The notes beneath the pieces are model-generated. The model was not told the origin of the DNA. It did no database searches and worked only from the letters and a program-made list of their open reading frames with translations. A stretch of 64,000 nucleotides of DNA from Rhodosorus marinus (taxonomy: Eukaryota; Rhodophyta; Stylonematophyceae; Stylonematales; Stylonemataceae): contig JAMWBK010000009.1 of assembly GCA_029953675.1 (NCBI GenBank), forward strand, positions 744,001-808,000, read 5' to 3'. Both the position numbers and the translations under genes were made by a program. Positions 23,044 through 38,102 of the stretch are shown piece by piece. Each line of letters starts with the position of its first letter. Positions within the stretch are counted from its first letter, which is position 1.

Positions 23044-24241
23044 GACGATACGAAAGAACTACCTTCAAAACCAAAAACCCAACTACCAGTCCAATTGACA
23101 CAGTTTCACTTCACTGTTCCGATTCATAAGCTTATATACTAGCCAAAAGTGCTTCTGAAAGATCACTGAATCCACCAAATCTCCCTCCACCGAAGCACAA
23201 GCAACCTCTCTAACCCCCCTAGTCCACCCTGGCAGCCCGATTGCCTTCCAACGAATCTGAAACGCATTGGCCAAAAGCAGTCCCTATGCCCAAAAATCCT
23301 TTCTAAATTTCGTAAAATTCAAATTTCTTCAACGAAATTCGCTCATGGGGCTATCCGAGGACATCGGACCATTTCTTCATCCACCGATTAGTTTTTTTTC
23401 TTAGTTTCGATAAATTGCAGAATGCTGTTTATGACCATAGTGAGGATTTTCGGGCCGTGCTCATGATAGATTGTTGAGGACAGCAGGACTCCCTTCTCAC
23501 CCTCATTTGCCAGTTAACTGGACACACAGGGTTTTTGTATTCTTCACGATAACCTCCAAGCTCCCCCCTCTCTATCTCTCTCTTGGCGTAAGGGTTTCGC
23601 GTTCCTAAATCGGGGAACAGGCGAACATCCGCCACAATCCAAAACTTCCCTCCAAACCTCTCTACCCAGCTATCGCTCAACGAAGAACTGCCAACGACCA
23701 GAAACAGGTCAAAAACTTGGTTCTTGTTCCCAAAACTAGGAGAACGCTTCCTCTGTTCAAGGTCACCGATGTCGACCTCTTCAGGTCCAAGTTTCGTCTT
23801 CAAAGCTGCAGAATCGAAAACGCAGACTCACCAAACCAGACCGGAAAAAAACAGAGTGTCAGCTGTCCATAGTGTCCTAAACGGTTGGGACAATCGGGAC
23901 AGAGTTTGTTGCGCTCGCGCAGAAACTCTTCAGTTTTTGACATCGGGCGCAGTGAGGGTGGTGGGAGTGTTCTACATTAGGTGTTAACTGGTGGTAGAAC
24001 GATGTTTCAGATGGGTTTTTCCTGGAGTTTGTACTGTGGCAAGTTTTGAGCGCTGCCCGATGACCCGTGAAAATTTCTGGTTTGGTTTCCAGGGCTGGGC
24101 GTGTGGTGTGGCACGATGGAGTCAGTTGAGGAAGGCGGGTGGGAGAGGGGAGTTGGGCGAGGAGCTTTCGCGTTTACCTGAGAGAGGATCCGTAGTTTTT
24201 TTTTTCTGATTGGAAGAGTCTGTTGTTGATGTTGTTGGGGG
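23044..24241. other. 1.2 kb gap between divergent genes
   Basis: This space lies between the divergently transcribed thioesterase and CCDC130-like genes and presumably holds both promoters. The right part (about 23930-24240) is G/T-rich on the + strand, the sense strand of the right-hand gene. A 124-codon minus-strand frame (23429-23803) starts at TTG and has no recognisable domain, so I did not call it. Confidence 0.4.
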
Positions 24242-25604
24242 ATGGCGGATAGGAAAGCAACAAACAAGTGAGTATCGTTCGTTTTTGTTTTGTTTTGGGC
24301 CGCGCTTTACTTCAGCTAAAAAGAATGTCAGGTCTCTAAGCTAAGGAACACTTTTTTTTTACAATTTATTATTGCGTGGTACAGGTACTACCCGCCGGAG
24401 TACTTTGACGAGTATCTCGAGAAGGGAGGGAAGGGCGGAATAAATACGTTCAGAGGGGAGCATCCGCTGCGCGAGAGGGCGAAGAAGCTCAAAGATGGAA
24501 TCCTACGAGTGCGTTTTGAGATGCCGTTCAACATATGGTGCAATGGCTGTGAAAATCACATTGGAAAAGGAGTTCGATACAATGCCGATAAGTCTAAAGT
24601 TGGAAACTACCACAGCACACCCATCTACAGTTTTCGAATGAAGTGTCACCTTTGTGACAACTATATTGAAATAAGGACCGACCCACAGGTAGGGATTACT
24701 GGCCACTCCAGACTTGCGAAACCCGTATATCATGGTTTCCTGCTCTCTGCTCGGGTGTGTGTGGCCATAGTGGTTTGTTCGAAGTACTCAAGCTGGCGCC
24801 CGTTTCCATTCGGTTCCACCTGCAGACTCGGGATTATGTTGTCTACTCTGGTGGAAAACGAAAGGTAGAAGAGTGGACTGCTGCTGATGCTGAAACCATA
24901 GACCTCTCGAATGTTGGAACCGTTGAAGGAGATCGTGTTGGTGTCGATCCGTTTGCTTCACTTGAGAAGGAGGTGGCGCAGCTTAAGAAGGCCGAGGAAG
25001 GGAAGAAAAGATTGAACAGTCTGAAGCGAGATCGGGACAGCAGGTTCAGGGATGACTATGCAAGTTCTCAGCGCCTGAGGAGCATATTCCGGACAGAAAA
25101 GAAAGCCATTGCTGAGCAAAAAAGGGAGGATGATAAGCTGAAGATAAAGCTTGGAGTTTCAATGCCACTTGCTACACCGAAAGCCTCCGACGCCGAAAAG
25201 GCCAAGTCTGTGATTGCTTCTAGAATCAATCAACCGGTGAGCTCTACCCATTGCGAGCTTGCTGTGCGTGAAAGGAAGCTAAGCGAAGTAGCGCAACTTT
25301 CCACAACTTTCCCCAGGTACGCAAACGGGAGAGAAGCACAATCTTCTCCCACGGTCGAGGTTCTAGGTCGTTGCAAGTGTCTACAAAACGGTCCTTGGCG
25401 GAGGTTGCGGCCTCAAAGTTGCGCCGGAAAGGTGTTGACGTTTCCAGACTGCAGGGAAGAAAATCATCCACTCGGGGAGGTAGGGAATCCGTAGTTGATC
25501 AGGAGCTCGCTGGCCACTTTCGGCGCTCCACGTCCAGCCCCAGCCCTGCGCAAATTCCCAACTTAAAGCTCCGAATAGAAAAGCGACAGAGGGATGACCG
25601 GTAG
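24242..25604 (+). CDS. CCDC130/YJU2B (Saf4, CWC16 family) splicing factor
   Basis: Four exons, 24242..24267, 24385..24688, 24826..25236 and 25317..25604, give 342 aa. The CWC16 family binds the spliceosome around the first catalytic step; Saf4/CCDC130 is the paralogue of YJU2/CCDC94. The start MADRKATNKYYPPEYFDEYL fits CCDC130. So do HPLRERAKKLKDGILRVRFE and MPFNIWCNGCENHIGKGVRY, which distinguish it from YJU2. A Cys4 zinc site is formed by CNGC and CHLC, with KVGNYHSTPIYSFRMKCHLC between the pairs. The region after residue ~110 is charged and helical and the tail is Arg/Ser/Pro-rich. The first exon is only 26 nt, with the K codon split across the intron. Confidence 0.92.
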
Positions 25605-25874
25605 TGCAGTGAAATGGTTTTTGTGTCTTGGGCTTAAGGTATTGAAGCATGGACGCTCTCCTGAGGGATTCTGTTGCTCAGAGTTAATACTATGGGTCTA
25701 CTGATACGGAACAATCCCTATATCTAACTAACAGTAACCGCCACTCGGGATGTAGCCTTCCGTAAAGAACTAGGAGTAAGTTGAGGCACAGTGCTGATGT
25801 GCTAAGGCAGCCGAGCTCTGGGTTTTTACTTTGACTTCAATGCTTTGGCCATGTGGTGAGGAAGTACGCCTCGT

Positions 25875-26639
25875 TCAAAGCTCCTCTGTTTCATCCTCGG
25901 GAAGGACTCCTGAATCTGCAATGTAAACAGCCTTGACCGGCTTGTCTCTACCATCTGTCTTGGAGACCTCAATCTCAGTGACGACCTGTACGGGAAGGGA
26001 ACGCGACGGTGCTCTCCATCAGCGGAATCAAGTGAAAATGAGAACATTTCGGGTGTAGACAAACCTCCATTCCCTTGACGACCTTGCCAAACACAACATG
26101 ACGGCCATCGAGCCAAGAGGTCTTCACCGTTGTAATGAAGAACTGAGATCCGTTCGTATTAGGGCCAGAATTAGCCATGGACAAATATCCAGGTCCCTCA
26201 TGCTTCAATTCGAAGTTTTCGTCCTCAAACTTATTTCCATAAATGGATTTTCCTCCAGTGCCGTTGTGGGCGGTGAAATCCCCTCCCTGATAGACGGCAA
26301 GCATGTTGATTACGGCTTAAGTTATGAGGAGAATCCAGTGGAAACGGAAGAGGCTAGGAATCCCTTGCACCAAATTGAACACACCTGGATCATGAAGTTT
26401 CTAATCACACGATGGAAGGAAGATTTTCTGTAGCCAAACCCTTTGTCGTGAGTGCAAAGGCTCTTGAAGTTTTCCGCCGTCTTGGGAACCACTTTTCCAA
26501 AAAGCCCGATGACGATCCTTCCAGCGTCTTCCTCACCAATACTTATGTCAAAATATACGTAGGCAGTAATCTCAGGATCAGACGCTAAGCAGATCCCAGC
26601 AAGAGCCGCAAGAAATACTACCGCCCCACCCAACTTCAT
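25875..26639 (-). CDS. Secretory-pathway cyclophilin (peptidyl-prolyl isomerase, CypB-like)
   Basis: Three exons, 26639..26385, 26286..26065 and 25985..25875, give 195 aa. The ATG at 26639 begins a clear signal peptide ([20 protein letters not shown]), which places the enzyme in the ER or secretory path. The catalytic domain has the usual motifs: [55 protein letters not shown], and the cyclosporin-site Trp-His pair in [20 protein letters not shown]. The catalytic Arg (in FHRV), Phe-Met-Gln and Asn-His positions are intact, so it should be active. The C-terminus ends DETEEL rather than a classic HDEL/KDEL. It may be a variant retention signal or none. The protein is slightly shorter than human PPIB. 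Confidence 0.94.
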
Positions 26640-27456
26640 CCTTTTCCACTCCTCCAAGTCAAAGAAACAAAGACAACCGTTCCAGTTGGCACTAAGAACA
26701 CTAGAACAAACTTACTGACGAAACACACAACATGTACGAGATACCGTAGTAGATCTGAACTCAACACTCAGACACTTCCCTCCCCCAATGTACCCACACC
26801 GACCAATCCCCCTTCCCCTCAATCCTCCCTCCAAAACGTCAGAGACCGATGGGATCGAGCTGACGCAAAACGATAGGTAAAGAGATTGATTCAGTCATTT
26901 CCTTGTAGTAGTTTTTATGTTTAAATTAAAGTCATTTTTGTTAATCTAGGTATTTTATCGCCTTGATGTTTTTTAGATCAATTTTTATCTAAATCTGGAT
27001 TCAAAGTATTGAATAAAGTTTTAATAAATATGATTTTTTCGTGTTATAGGGGAGCGTAACCCTTAAACTTGGGCCTGCAAAGCGATCATAGCTCGAAAAG
27101 TAATTTGAAAACAAAACGACTGTTGAATCAATATTGAGATATTTCATCTATTATTTTTTGAGAAGATTGTATTTTGGGGATTGATGTCAGTCAATCAGGA
27201 TTCGCTGATCGATTGTAAAGTTGTTTTGCAGAGAGTCTGATGGTTTCTTTCGTATTCGGTCGTGGTGTGGAGGACCAATCCTGCGCTGAGTCAATGGTAG
27301 AGGATATTCAAGAGCAAGCTCTGCAAAGCCCTGCCAGATACCGATAGTGGCGATTTCGCCTATGCTTGTGTTTTAGTTTTTCGTTTTGCTCAAGCAAGAG
27401 GGGTCATACTTGCCATCTTTGATTCTCGAACGTCGCTTTTCAATAAGTTTTTCTAG
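26640..27456. other. Cyclophilin upstream region and SEC13 3' flank
   Basis: The first ~200 bp are C-rich on the + strand (e.g. 26770-26830), again G-rich on the cyclophilin sense strand. The rest is AT-rich with no convincing frame. Confidence 0.4.
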
Positions 27457-29079
27457 TTAAGATACAGCGGAAACTCCGCTATCCATGATCTCCGTTATAT
27501 TCTTCCAGCTTCCATCAAGCTCCTCTTTCCACAAGGTTACCTCATCATTGCCGGAGGCAACCCCTAAAATATTTCCTGTGAGCGACCAACTGACCGACCA
27601 TACTGGCGCGGCAAACTGGGAAAGCTCGACTGGGTGCCATTCGTTGTCAGTGTCATCTCGAGTCCATAGCACAACCCGTTTATCCTTTCAAAAGAAGACA
27701 GAAGGAAACAGATAAGCAGGAGCTCCGCGAACACTAATCCTGAACTAAAAGACAATACCTGACCACAGCTCGCGATTGTACTAGAAGCCAGCCCTATGCT
27801 CGGTGCCCAAGCAACGGATCTAACCCAGTCAGTGTGGCGCTCCAACGGTTTCCCATCCGGTACCCACGAGTTTGTGCCCTCATTGAATTTCCATATCTAA
27901 CCAGTGAAAACGAGTTGTTGAACTCAGCCAGAAAGCCAAAAGCCGAATATGCGCAGGAACGAACCTACCTTCACCAAGTTGTCACATCCACCAGTTACAA
28001 GTTTTCTAACTGGAGCTTCTCCTTTTTGGGTGTTCCAGAGCCCTCCGGGGTTTGCACTCGGAGCCCAGGAGACAGAGTTTGCTCCAACTGCATGCGTAGT
28101 TTCTCCTCCGCCCTCTTGATCGACGATCCTAGATTCTTGCCAGCTGCCATCTTTCTGCTGGGTACATATCTAGAGTTTTGTTTGGACAGGCCAATCAATT
28201 AGCATGATAACCGAGCAACAATCAAGGAGAGGATTGCTTACGGATACAAAGCCATCCGATGAGGCACTTGCGAAGCAAAGGCCGTACTCGAACGGTCCAA
28301 ACGCCACCGCATTGATGGACGCCTTATGCTCAGCAAACTCATAGACCTTTTGCCAGGTACCCTTTGAGGCCTCCTTCCACAAGATTACTTTGTGGTCGAA
28401 TCCACATGTCGCAATAAGATTGCCGAATCGCGGGTGTGCCCATGCAACCTACGCGTTCATTCCGAAGCACGTTGAGCTATAGATGTACCACAAACAAGGG
28501 CAAACAATCGAAGACAAACAAGGGCAAACAATCAAATCAACTTACCTGCCATACAGGTCCGTCATGCCCGCGTATTTCCGCCTCCATTTTTCTCTCCCCA
28601 CCAGTAATGTCAAAGATCCGCGTGGTTCCATCCGATGAGCAAGTAGCAAGTCGCCGTCCATAATAATCCCACTGGGCGTCATGCTATTCAAGATAATACA
28701 TACGACAGGGAAGCCCTTAGAAAATAGCAAGGAGAACTTCACAATAAGTGTGCAGAGATTGCTTGGTGAACCTTACGATCATATCCGTGTGGCCAGTCTC
28801 AATAACTTCCTTTTGTAGAGTTTCCTTTAAAGCGCATACGATTCGACTCTTCAGCACTAAAAACCGATTCGTAAAAGTGAAAAATCTACCTCGGAACGAA
28901 GCTCTGCGCATCCACTCTCCCAGGTGTCGAGTTGACGATCTCTTCAGCACGAGCAGAGGGCCAAAGGGGCAAATGCAAAACGCGAACAACAAGAGCAATC
29001 CATTAGTTGAAAAACTTACCGGCTGCTTTTCCGGAGCTGCCATCTGCGTTGGCGCTGCCCCCATCATCGTGGGCATCAT
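27457..29079 (-). CDS. SEC13: SEC13, COPII coat and nuclear-pore WD40 protein
   Basis: Seven exons, 29079..29020, 28809..28777, 28683..28546, 28448..28242, 28157..27969, 27896..27759 and 27684..27457, all phase 0, give 330 aa. Sec13 forms a six-bladed WD40 propeller that pairs with Sec31 in COPII vesicle coats and with Nup145C/Nup96 in the nuclear pore. Blades are easily read: [91 protein letters not shown] and [20 protein letters not shown]. The ordering matches yeast Sec13 blade by blade. An extra Met/Ala stretch precedes the usual start, so translation could also begin at a second in-frame ATG at 29043. A 24-bp tandem duplication lies in one intron. Introns of 72-210 nt all keep phase 0, so exons could be skipped without frameshift. 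Confidence 0.95.
28490..28537. repeat. 24-bp tandem duplication in a SEC13 intron
   Basis: ACAAACAAGGGCAAACAATC occurs at 28490-28509 and again at 28514-28533, separated by GAAG, so the period is 24 bp. It fills half of the 97-nt intron 28449-28545. It looks like a recent slippage or duplication event. Confidence 0.9.
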
Positions 29080-30683
29080 CTTCTCCCAAGACTCTTAACA
29101 AGGATAAAAACCTAGCAAACAGCAAACTTCTCAAGAAAACGCCACCAATCGACGCAGCCAAAAAAACAAGAAGAAAAGAACAGCAAAAACAACTGTCTCT
29201 AAAGAAAACAAAGACAGCGATACCTCCAATCGATGAGCACTGACACCCTATAAACCTCCATAAACCACAATCAATCCTGGAATGTCATCCTCACTAACCG
29301 GATTTGCATCTGAAGGTCCATCGATTTACAACGACGCAATGGGCACACCGAAACCCGTGATCAATCATTATATTCATTATTGACTACTTTTCGTAATATT
29401 GATTGATTTTTGAGTGAAAGAAAGGTCTAGCTTAATTTTAGAAACGTTTTTGCGTATTGGAAAGAGGCAGTTTTGGTCACCCCTGGAGATTTGGTCGATA
29501 TTGCCGTTTTTGTCGTTTTTGTTAAGTAAGTAGAGCCCATTGGAAAATTCAGTCGTGACAACACCCTTCCTTCCCCCTACATGCAGAAGGGGGGTGAATT
29601 TGGCTCACTCCCAAAATTCAGTCATTTTGCCGACTTACCCCCTCCCATTATTCGAGGACGGAGAATCTCACTACTTTAAAATTTAGATATTAACTAACTA
29701 AGTTGATATATTTTGGGCCTTGGATGGAAGGCAGGTTAGATACAAAATTGGGACCCAGCCCCTTCGAAGAAGGAACACAACTTCATGGGAAAACTTCCCT
29801 CCTCTAAGCGTTTTTCCTATATACATGACGTATTCGACCATATGACATTTCCCGCGCTGACGACGACTTTCATTTTTTCCTCGCAAAAAGCAATATCCGG
29901 TTTTCTCTTTGATTGATTGACTCGATTATTGATTGCTTTCATCTAATCTAAGGTCATACTTCAAAATGTAGAAAAGTAGTACTACAATAGAAAGAAATTT
30001 GATTATATTTGACCCTGAACCCTTCTCCGTTCCTCTAAATCATTCGTAAATTATGGGCCTAGTATGCTTAACGAACCCGTTAGTGTCGTTGAACGGTCGC
30101 TCGCTCCCCACTCGCACGGGTGATTAGGCAGTTTTTACTCCTTTTCTATATTTTCTATGGACGTGGGACACCCGTCTTGTTTTTCTTGTGACCTTTTTTG
30201 AAGGCCCCAGCTTGTTTTGTGTTTTTATTTTAATTTTGAAGACGTCGGTTTTTTAGTTTATATTTTTCCGTGCTGAAGCATGCGAGGCGTTTTCGATCAT
30301 GAAAGGCGACTGACTCTCTGAACGGGGGAGAGGGGAGGGGGAAGGGAGAAGGAAGATGCTTTTGAATGGACGAAGAAGAGGACGAGTTCATGTGGACGAC
30401 AAAGTGTTGAGATGATTTTTCGAGGAACAGGAACGGAGTGAGGGATTGGAGATGGTATTAGTGTCTGGATTCTTGTTGTTAAGTTTGGTTTTTGCGTGCT
30501 TGTTTTGTAGCTACTGGGTGGTAGGAGTCCTAGCGGATGTGAAGTGTGTGCGTCTTGTTTTCGGATGGGGTGTTGAACGGACTGTGCGGATTGTGGGGAG
30601 GAGTGGCTTTTGGAAGGGTTTCAGTAGAGCTTGCTACCCTTTTTTTTGTTTGTTTGGGTGTATTTGTTTTGGAGACAGAGTGA
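29080..30683. other. 1.6 kb bidirectional promoter gap (SEC13 / PAM16)
   Basis: The region lies between divergently transcribed genes. The right third is G-rich on the + strand, with a canonical G-quadruplex motif at 30324-30346 upstream of PAM16. The rest is AT-rich with no supported gene; a 97-codon + frame at 30446 is G/T-rich leader sequence and overlaps the PAM16 start in another frame. Confidence 0.45.
30324..30346 (+). promoter_or_regulatory. G-quadruplex motif upstream of PAM16
   Basis: Four G-tracts (5, 4, 5 and 3 G) separated by loops of 3, 1 and 2 nt, on the sense strand about 340 bp before the PAM16 start codon. This satisfies the usual G3+N1-7 rule. A role in transcription is inference. 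Confidence 0.5.
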
Positions 30684-31082
30684 ATGGCGGGGAGGGTACT
30701 TGCGCAGCTGATCTTGGCTGGGGGCACGTTTATGGTTAGGACGTTTGCGCAGGCCTACAGACAGGCGCTGGTCAATGCGCAGACTGGAGGGGGCGCAGCT
30801 GCGTCCGCGAGTCGTGGGGTTGTTGGTAGAAACCAGATGACCGTTGACGAGGCATCTAGGATCCTTGGACTTGAGAAGAACACTTTAAAGCTCGCGTCTT
30901 TGGAGGCAAAGTTCCAAAAGCTCTATGAACAGAACAGCGTGGAAAAGGGGGGATCTCCATACTTGCAGTATAAGATCGTCGGCGCTAAAGAAGTTCTCGA
31001 ACGTGAGTGCATTGCGCGGGGAGAGAAACCTAATCAAGAGTCGGCCGAAAAGAAGGCACAGGAAAAGATAGATGGACAATGA
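30684..31082 (+). CDS. PAM16: PAM16/TIM16 (Magmas), mitochondrial import motor subunit
   Basis: Intron-free gene of 132 aa. Pam16 is a J-like protein of the TIM23 import motor; it dimerises with Pam18 and restrains its stimulation of mitochondrial Hsp70. The start MAGRVLAQLILAGGTFMVRT and the following AQAYRQAL are the conserved membrane-proximal segment of the family. The J-like domain begins at MTVDEASRILGLEK and continues KFQKLYEQNSVEKGGSPYLQ YKI, with the degenerate J fold lacking the HPD triad, as expected. The tail after residue ~110 is charged. Length fits the usual 120-150 aa. Confidence 0.93.
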   Translation: MAGRVLAQLILAGGTFMVRTFAQAYRQALVNAQTGGGAAASASRGVVGRNQMTVDEASRILGLEKNTLKLASLEAKFQKLYEQNSVEKGGSPYLQYKIVGAKEVLERECIARGEKPNQESAEKKAQEKIDGQ

Positions 31083-31790
31083 CCAGGCTAGCTCAACAAG
31101 GGAATAGTGACTACGGAACAAGCGTGCCAAAGAGTTAAGTCCTACGGCTGCACGCATACCAGAAGCTAACTTGTCGGAAAAAATTCGAGTATGACTGTAC
31201 GGGGCGCCTTAGGCGCAACTTTGGGTGTCTGCCTTGAAGATGCTGAGCAGACGTCGACATAGATAACGCGACGTCTTGATCTTGTTCTTGATCGAGAAAG
31301 CACGTCAATCATCTGACCTCAAAAGCTAATGTCGGAGCTCGTATCGCTTTGATCCCGTTAGCCCGGCAGCTTGTATTAACTTCGAATTATAATTATCCAG
31401 TACCTAAAGGTGAACTCATAGGATCCCTTTGAGGATAAAAGAAATGTAACGTAGAAATGTCCATATCTAGCTTTTCTAGGCAGATTCTGTTTCAAAGGAA
31501 ATCACTTCTGAAAGATCTCGCGTACGATCGATCCATCGAGGACCTCCCAAAAGCCAGCATAGCGCAGACCGTCCACTTCTTGATTGGAACTTGCAGGGAG
31601 CATTGTTCTATTACCAAAAACCTGGCCAATTCCGCCTGTGTAGACTCGACTCCCTCTCCTTTGCCGTGTACTATTCCATAGACCAAGCTACAATTGCCCC
31701 CGCTTTTTAGGGGGGGTGCAAAATCAAATCCACTCCCTCAAGGAAGGGTCCGGGAAATGCCAATGTCAAAAAAAAACGGATTCGACGAAT
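31083..31790. other. Convergent 3' gap
   Basis: 700 bp between the convergent PAM16 and RuvBL1 genes. Only short frames are open and no feature is recognised. Confidence 0.4.
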
Positions 31791-34988
<3,198 letters not shown>

Positions 34989-37146
34989 CTATGCACTAAG
35001 CGGCTGGTTTGACGTAGTGCCCTTGGTTTCTTTCCCACCCCTTTTTACACCAACCTCGGGCTCGAAAACCACCCAATCCGTGTCCTCAGGTTGAGGTTGA
35101 GGTGTGGACGTAGTCTTGCTCGAGTGGCTCCGACGGCCCATTCGGAGCACCCTTGATATTTCTTCTGCTGGAAGGGTTGTATCTACTATTTCTATTTCAC
35201 CATCGTCTTCATCCTGTCCAAAATTAGGTAAAGGCGTCTCTTAGCAAAGATTGAAAAACTAGTTCCAAGTTATAAGAGGGGATCTCCGCGTACTGAATCC
35301 TCATCCGCTTCCGCGACCTTGGCTCGGTTCTTCGCAAGGTTGTTGAACAGGGTATCAATTTCAACTACATCTGTGTCCTCCTCTATGACATCAGAGCATT
35401 CGCTCCCGGCCGAGTCGTTTGGGACTCCGCCTCCCAACTTCTGCAGGCGCAAGAAATCATGTGCTTTGCTAAGACAACAGTTCGTGAAAAGTATAAAGCC
35501 TCGAGAATCCCTACCTGCTGTTGGATATCCATGGCTGGCCTCAATTCTTGTGAGCAGAAGGCGGCGAAAGCCTTGAGCTCGTCGGGATTGAAAAACACTT
35601 GCCGTCGGTCTCCGCTTTTCTCCAAGAATTCCTCGACGGCCGATGCCAGAACTATCAAATGTCCCAAATGTCCCCCGGCCGGGTGTTGGTTACCGTCACT
35701 GTTCTGACTCTCTTCGTTCCATTTCGAGATTATCCTTCCGATGACGTCTCCTTTCAACCACGCAGCCTGTGCAGCCTCTTGCTCGGATTCTAGCGCGTGG
35801 ACTACCGCAGATGTTACCAAGTGATGCAACATGTTGTTCCACTCGTATTGGAAAAAAAGGTCGAGGAGGCATTCTGCCACCTCGGCGTCGTCAAGAGCTA
35901 GTATTGTCATTTCCTTTCCTTGTTTCATGCATGTTGTGAAGAATTCCACCACCTTCAGGCGTGTACTACCGAGCGGCTCATGAACAACGCAGGCAGCGTT
36001 CTGGACAGACTTTTGAAGTGCACGTTGCTTCAAGACCGCCCTAAGCTCTTCGAAATATACGCTTAATTCCTTTTCCAAGTTCGCGGTGGATATCACTGGC
36101 TTAAATTGTTGTGGCGTCGAATCGTCGGTGGTTCCTTGAGCCCGCCTATCACCGCAAAGGCTGCTACGCATTTGAGACATATTAACAACGCTTGTCAAGG
36201 CTTTCCCCGTCTTCCCCGCAGGCTTTTCGGGCTGCACTGCAATTCTGTTCGTCTCTGTGGAAAGCATCTCAATCACCACGTTAAGCGAGAAAATTAAGGA
36301 AGCGTTTCTTTTCCCATTGGACAGTTTAAAGTCCTTCAACCCAGCAGTGACCATTCTCGTTATGGACTTCGAATTGTTGTAAGGATTAATAACCGCGGGT
36401 ATCTGGATAAACACTTTTCCGAGCTCAATTGTCCTCAACGCGCAGGCAAGTATAACCTCTGAAACGGTTGACAAAAGCTTTGTTTTCGCCTCCTCGTCCC
36501 CAGGTTTGGAATCCACCGTTTCGACGAAAATATCAACAAGCCTGTTCAGTACATCCTCCCTCGCGAGAAGGTCGGTCGCTTCGCTTCGCGGAGGTTGAAT
36601 CACATTATCATTCTCCGGGCCGTCCAATAGCCGGACAATAAGGTCTGCGGCCGGTACGAGACTCATGTGTCCTAACAAGATACTCACAAACGATTTCCTC
36701 CCCCTGATGAACATCAGCATTGGTATGTTGTGCTCCCGGAGCAGCGCAACAATTACCCGACAAACGTTGGAGGCTACGAAAAGGTCCAGTTCGCCCTCGA
36801 ACACTAGGAACAGTTTTTCCAGCAAGTCATCTGCAACTACAAATCTGTTCGAGATTTCCGGAATTTGAGAGGACAGAATCTCCGACGCGACTAGAGCGTA
36901 TTTTCGTCGTGTGTCAACCTCGGCCTCTTCTGCGCCAGGAGTGGCGGGAGCACGCGCTGTTGCGTAGGAAATCAGACCACCCAGGCTTTCATCAGTACTT
37001 AAATATTCCAAGAGGCGCTTGTTCAGGGCCCTTAACTCTCCTAATAATTCTCCCTCATCTAGGAACGTCTCTAACGTCACCTCCTCGTTGCCGCTGCCCT
37101 TCTCGAGCGCATCTAACAGCGCGTCCACGGGCGCACCAAACAACAT
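34989..37146 (-). CDS. SAPS-domain protein phosphatase 6 regulatory subunit
   Basis: Three exons, 37146..35515, 35440..35294 and 35213..34989, give 667 aa. SAPS proteins (yeast Sap155/185/190/Sap4, human PPP6R1-3) bind and steer the Sit4/PP6 phosphatase catalytic subunit. The armadillo-like SAPS core begins near residue 20 with VTLETFLDEGELLGELRALN, followed by RLLEYLSTDESLGGLISYAT, the signature of the family ('LLdee..iqE...lN..L..fl..p'). RVIVALLREHNIPMLMFIRG and VELIVRLL-like IVRLLDGPEND continue it, and SSALRTIELGKVFIQIP-like segments follow. The C-terminus is acidic and ends in a low-complexity tail (TDWVVFEPEVGVK). The protein is shorter than animal PPP6R because the disordered tail is reduced. 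Confidence 0.85.
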
Positions 37147-37482
37147 GGCTCCTCAACTGGCCAGGCCCACCAAATACCAAACCTCCAACGAAGAGGGAGC
37201 AGACGTTCCTCCACTACCTCAAACAAATTGAACGTAGATCTGCAATATATATCGTCTGCCCAAACCAACGCCATTCACATTTGTTCACCGCCTCCCCCCC
37301 CCCCGCAGGGTATCCACTTTCAAGCGCCCTAGTTCGAAACAAACATGGTCACTTCAACCGACACGCTTTGTACACCCTCCTATAAGACAGTTAATCAGTC
37401 ACTCATAAAGCTCCTTCCTTTTAGCTTGTCCTCTAGCCCATTCAACCCTTCTCCAGCTAACTCCTTCCACCTCTCCCTGCCA

Positions 37483-37508
37483 CCCCCCTCCCTCTCCCCC
37501 TCCCGCCC
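37483..37508 (-). promoter_or_regulatory. G-quadruplex motif upstream of SAPS gene
   Basis: On the minus (sense) strand five G-tracts (3, 3, 5, 3 and 6 G) are separated by loops of 1-3 nt, about 340 bp before the SAPS start codon. Function is inferred only. Confidence 0.5.
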
Positions 37509-38053
37509 GCTCAACTAAATACATTCCCCCTCCAGACGGCAAGCGATTTTCAGAAAGAGGATGGTTTTAAGGAAAGAAAACGCCTTCAGCGAGAAAACAA
37601 AAAAAAACAAAAAATCAAACTCAACAGCAGAAAACTCTTCAAAAAGCTCTTCCCCCCCCCCCCTTACACTTCGTCCAAAATTTTGCTTGGCTCCCTAAAA
37701 TATTTTTTATTCAATTAATTTGGATGAACTCCATATGTCGATTTTTAGCCCCGTAAACTGCTGGGAAACCCCAACCAAAAAGTGCCGTAGCGAGTAGTGG
37801 ACTGAAATTCACTTCTTTTTTTGGAAGTGCTCACAGTCATCGTTTGAATTTCGGATTCTTCTATTTGTGAAAAAAAAGAACTCAATCGATGCCGTTAAGT
37901 AAATATTGTGATAGTTTAACATTATTTCAAGAAGATATTATTGTATTAAACTATATATATAAAGTATTATTTGTTATCGTATGGAAAATATTGGTTTTGG
38001 GAAATCTGGGAAGGGATGAGGTGGGAATGGCGGCTGGACGGATGGGGGGGAGA

Positions 38054-38102
38054 GGATGGGGACGGTTGACCCACAGTGACCCTCAGTCAACCGTCTCCAT
38101 CC
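38054..38102. repeat. 17-bp inverted repeat (hairpin), one wobble
   Basis: GGATGGGGACGGTTGAC at 38054-38070 is mirrored by GTCAACCGTCTCCATCC at 38086-38102, with a 15-nt loop. Sixteen of 17 pairs are Watson-Crick and the remaining one is G.T in RNA on one strand. The innermost ten pairs (38061-38070 with 38086-38095) are perfect. It lies 410 bp beyond the SLC4 stop codon. Confidence 0.9.

Noticed and set aside
23429-23803. 124-codon minus frame
   Set aside because: Starts at TTG, has no recognisable domain, and lies in a promoter gap between divergent genes.
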